From Tissierellales bacterium (GTDB lineage: Bacteria; Bacillota; Clostridia; Tissierellales; Tissierellaceae): 8,322 nt of DNA. Position numbers and translations under genes: made by a program. The DNA is taken from the NCBI GenBank assembly GCA_030146705.1, contig JASLBE010000059.1:1-8322 (forward strand), in the 5' to 3' direction. Positions 6,473-8,322 of this stretch are shown here, in pieces (position 1 is the stretch's first letter; each line of letters opens with the position of its first letter). The notes beneath the pieces are model-generated. The model was not told the DNA's origin, did no database searches, and worked only from the letters and a program-made list of their open reading frames with translations.

Positions 6473-7126
6473 CTAATTTACAATTACAAGCTCCATCTCA
6501 TTTTCTTCTATATAGTCTCTAGCCAAGGCAGTAACTATTGTATTTTTATTTATTAGAATTGTAGTTTCTCCAAGCTCAATAAGGTCAGTAACATCTTTTT
6601 TAGTAATTAACTTTTTATTAATTATCTCCTTACTAGGCCCGCTAAGCTTTTCATTCCTGTAAGCCTTTAGCCTGTCCTTTAGCTTTACAACACTTATAAA
6701 TTCTAAGCCAAAAGTCTCGAGCCTTCTTTCTATAGACTCAATATATTTATAAAACTTTTCATTAGAGCTCTCCTTATACTTCCTATACTCCAAGCCTTCT
6801 TCAAGGACTATAACATCTAGGCCATTTAAAAAACTTTTTATAACCAAAGAACTAATTTCATCTGCCTCCCTAGCAAAAGATATATCTATTAGATTATTTA
6901 AGCTTAAGCTTGGAACTATAATAATTTTATAATCTTCAACCATGCAACCATCTTTTATAAAGTCTATTCCCTTCCAATCATCTAAAAAATCACTGTACTT
7001 TATAATAAGATCATCCCTTTTTTCTCCTGCAAAAAGAATTTCATTTCTAAACTCTTCTGTCTTCTTCTCTTCAAGTTTAGAAATAACCTCCTGCACAATT
7101 TTCTCTACAACTTTCTCTATATCCAT
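6473..7126 (-). CDS. Uncharacterised ethanolamine-utilisation operon protein with encapsulation-like N-terminal helix
   Basis: A 217-residue soluble protein of unknown function that I take to be the conserved Firmicute Eut-operon protein placed between eutJ and eutN (possibly the family TIGR02536). Three parts are visible. Residues 1-22 (MDIEKVVEKIVQEVISKLEE, 1-20) form a short amphipathic helix like the encapsulation peptides that target cargo into microcompartments. Residues about 28-165 look like an alpha/beta domain reminiscent of flavoprotein-like folds in this context (IIIVPSLSLNNLIDISFA at 68-85, VIKSFLNGLDVIVLEEG at 95-111), but no nucleotide-binding motif is clear. Residues 170-217 (KKLITKKDV, ILINKNTIVTALARDYIEE) resemble the N-terminus of EutQ. 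The ATG lies 5 nt after AAGGAG, 12 nt beyond the eutJ stop. Context suggests a cargo or assembly protein. Boundaries of the middle domain are uncertain. Confidence 0.8.
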   Translation of the reverse strand: MDIEKVVEKIVQEVISKLEEKKTEEFRNEILFAGEKRDDLIIKYSDFLDDWKGIDFIKDGCMVEDYKIIIVPSLSLNNLIDISFAREADEISSLVIKSFLNGLDVIVLEEGLEYRKYKESSNEKFYKYIESIERRLETFGLEFISVVKLKDRLKAYRNEKLSGPSKEIINKKLITKKDVTDLIELGETTILINKNTIVTALARDYIEENEMELVIVN

Positions 7127-7138
7127 AACTACTCCTTA

Positions 7139-7954
7139 CTAGCAGTTCATAGCTATTCCAAGAGGGGTAACTAAAAATGGGTTTACAGGTTTCACAACTT
7201 CTATAGCTAATTCCTTTTGAAAAACTTCTTCAAAACCAGTAAGTGTACAAGTTCCACCTACTAAATAAACAGTGTTTACCTGGCCACCTTCTAGGCTAGA
7301 GTCTACTATACTGGCCATCTTTTGTATTACTGGAGTAACAATTGGTAATAGGTCTCTGTGGTTAGCTGGATCTTTCTTTTTTTCCTCTGCTAGGTCAAAA
7401 TCTATGTTATAATTTCCTGCAATAACCAAAGATAAGTGGGTACCACCAGTAGGCTCATCCTCAACCTTGACAACCTCCTTATTTTTGATTATAGAAATTC
7501 CAGTAGTTCCCCCACCAATATCTACAATTGCTCCATTATCTAAATTCAAAACTGAATTAGCTGCAGTTGGTTCATCCAATATATTAGTAACCTGAAAACC
7601 AGCACCTTCAACTATATACCTATGGGTTTTTGTATCTTCCTTAGATACCCCTGGCGGAATGGCTATTGCTGCATTTTCTAATTTTTTTCCAAGTCTAGCC
7701 TCTAATTTTTCCTTTAAGTTTCTAACAATAGTAAGAGCGCCCATATAGTCAACTACTAAACCATCTTTAACAACACTTGCATATTCCAGTTCACAGGCTA
7801 CTGGTTCCTTGTTTTCATTTAAAACTACAACCACTATACAAGCAGTTCCAAGGTCAACTCCCACTAATAATTTTTCTGACTTACCTATCTCTTTAGTCTC
7901 CTTTAAGGTTTTTTCCGTTGCCCTAATCAACCTATTAATATTTTCAATATCCAT
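7139..7954 (-). CDS. eutJ: EutJ, chaperone-like actin/Hsp70-fold protein of the microcompartment operon
   Basis: A 271-residue member of the actin-ATPase superfamily; EutJ is thought to act as a chaperone-like factor for pathway enzymes, though its role is not well proven. Nucleotide-binding elements are visible in order: phosphate-1 VGVDLGTA (31-38), EPTAAN (128-133), phosphate-2 VDIGGGTTG (144-152) and the adenosine motif LVGGTCTLTG (231-240). The first 28 residues (MDIENINRLIRATEKTLKET, 1-20) form a charged helical arm ahead of the fold. The C-terminal substrate-binding domain of DnaK is absent, as usual for EutJ. The ATG is 2 nt after the pduL TAG, and its ribosome site GTGAGGAG lies inside the last pduL codons, so translation is probably coupled. 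The start region closely resembles that of the next gene. Length matches the family (E. coli EutJ is about 278 residues). Confidence 0.93.
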   Translation of the reverse strand: MDIENINRLIRATEKTLKETKEIGKSEKLLVGVDLGTACIVVVVLNENKEPVACELEYASVVKDGLVVDYMGALTIVRNLKEKLEARLGKKLENAAIAIPPGVSKEDTKTHRYIVEGAGFQVTNILDEPTAANSVLNLDNGAIVDIGGGTTGISIIKNKEVVKVEDEPTGGTHLSLVIAGNYNIDFDLAEEKKKDPANHRDLLPIVTPVIQKMASIVDSSLEGGQVNTVYLVGGTCTLTGFEEVFQKELAIEVVKPVNPFLVTPLGIAMNC

Positions 7955-7956
7955 AG

Positions 7957-8322
7957 CTACTCCTCACTAGTTATTACTAATCCCCTAAGTTTTGGATTAT
8001 AATCAATAGCATTAGCTTCATCATAGTCAATATGCATACTAAGAGAAAAATTATTATTAACCCTTATTAAAACATTATCAAAAATTAAACCTCTTTCACT
8101 TAAGACTTTAACCATAACAATGTCCTTATCCTTAACTCCATACTTTAAAGCATCATTTTCAGTCATATGGATATGTCTTTTAGCAATTATTGTTGATTCC
8201 TTTGCATGGACAACCCCTTTATTAGAAGCTATAAATAAGCTTTCTGATCCTTTAAGGTCTCCAGAGTCTCTTATTGGAGGATTAACTCCCAAAATCCTGG
8301 CATCTGTTTTTGAAAGTTCCAC
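7957..8322 (-). CDS. pduL: PduL-type phosphotransacylase, 5' end off the right edge
   Basis: The C-terminal 121-122 residues of a PduL-family phosphate acyltransferase (called EutD in some Eut operons). It converts acetyl-CoA and phosphate to acetyl phosphate and CoA, recycling CoA inside the microcompartment. Family marks are LSKTDARILGVNPPIRDSGD (3-22 of the fragment), AKRHIHM (47-53), and MHIDYDEANAID (96-107). Fragment residues His50, His52 and His97 correspond to the zinc-binding histidines of the known PduL structure; the other zinc site (an N-terminal HxH) lies outside the window. The GTG codon at the window edge is an internal Val, not the start: roughly 85-100 residues, including any N-terminal encapsulation peptide, are missing. 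It is unrelated to the non-homologous Pta enzyme. Its TAG stop is 2 nt before the eutJ start. Confidence 0.95.
   Translation of the reverse strand: MELSKTDARILGVNPPIRDSGDLKGSESLFIASNKGVVHAKESTIIAKRHIHMTENDALKYGVKDKDIVMVKVLSERGLIFDNVLIRVNNNFSLSMHIDYDEANAIDYNPKLRGLVITSEE

Noticed and set aside
6942..7142. 66-codon plus-strand frame opposite the 217-residue protein gene
   Set aside because: Antisense shadow; no initiation signal or family resemblance.

Overview
The window looks like a chromosomal stretch of a low-GC anaerobic Firmicute. Reasons: an A+T-rich sequence, strong AGGAGG-type ribosome sites, Arg codons almost all AGG/AGA, many ATA and CTA codons, and gene content typical of Clostridia or Tissierellia. 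The genus cannot be fixed from the sequence alone. I see no tRNA, rRNA, CRISPR array, insertion sequence or other mobile-element remnant.

Layout, left to right. (1) Positions 1-2799, minus strand: the first 933 codons, with no stop, of a PglX-type adenine DNA methyltransferase, the modification component of BREX-1 phage defence; its 3' end lies off the left edge. (2) Positions 2800-2918: a compact divergent promoter region with a CsoR/CstR-like inverted repeat. (3) Positions 2919-3290, plus strand: a DsrE-family sulfur-carrier-like protein. (4) Positions 3293-3324: a perfect hairpin with U-tracts on both sides, a bidirectional terminator between convergent genes. (5) Positions 3332-8322, minus strand: the 3' half of a bacterial microcompartment operon, read right to left: pduL (partial), eutJ, an uncharacterised Eut-operon protein, eutN, a small uncharacterised protein, eutM, eutH and an iron-dependent alcohol dehydrogenase.

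The operon is tightly packed (gaps of 2-25 nt) and most likely serves ethanolamine catabolism, because it contains the EutH permease and an EutM-type shell protein with the QxGGG pore sequence. EutH would admit ethanolamine. The lyase and aldehyde dehydrogenase, expected off the right edge, would make acetaldehyde and acetyl-CoA. PduL would regenerate CoA as acetyl phosphate, and the iron alcohol dehydrogenase would regenerate NAD+ by making ethanol. EutM and EutN build the facets and vertices of the shell, and EutJ is a chaperone-like actin-fold ATPase.

The most interesting points are the CstR-like operator in front of dsrE, the small protein between eutN and eutM that resembles the C-terminal module of the 217-residue protein two genes upstream, and the pglX gene that starts a transcription unit with no other BREX gene on its 5' side.
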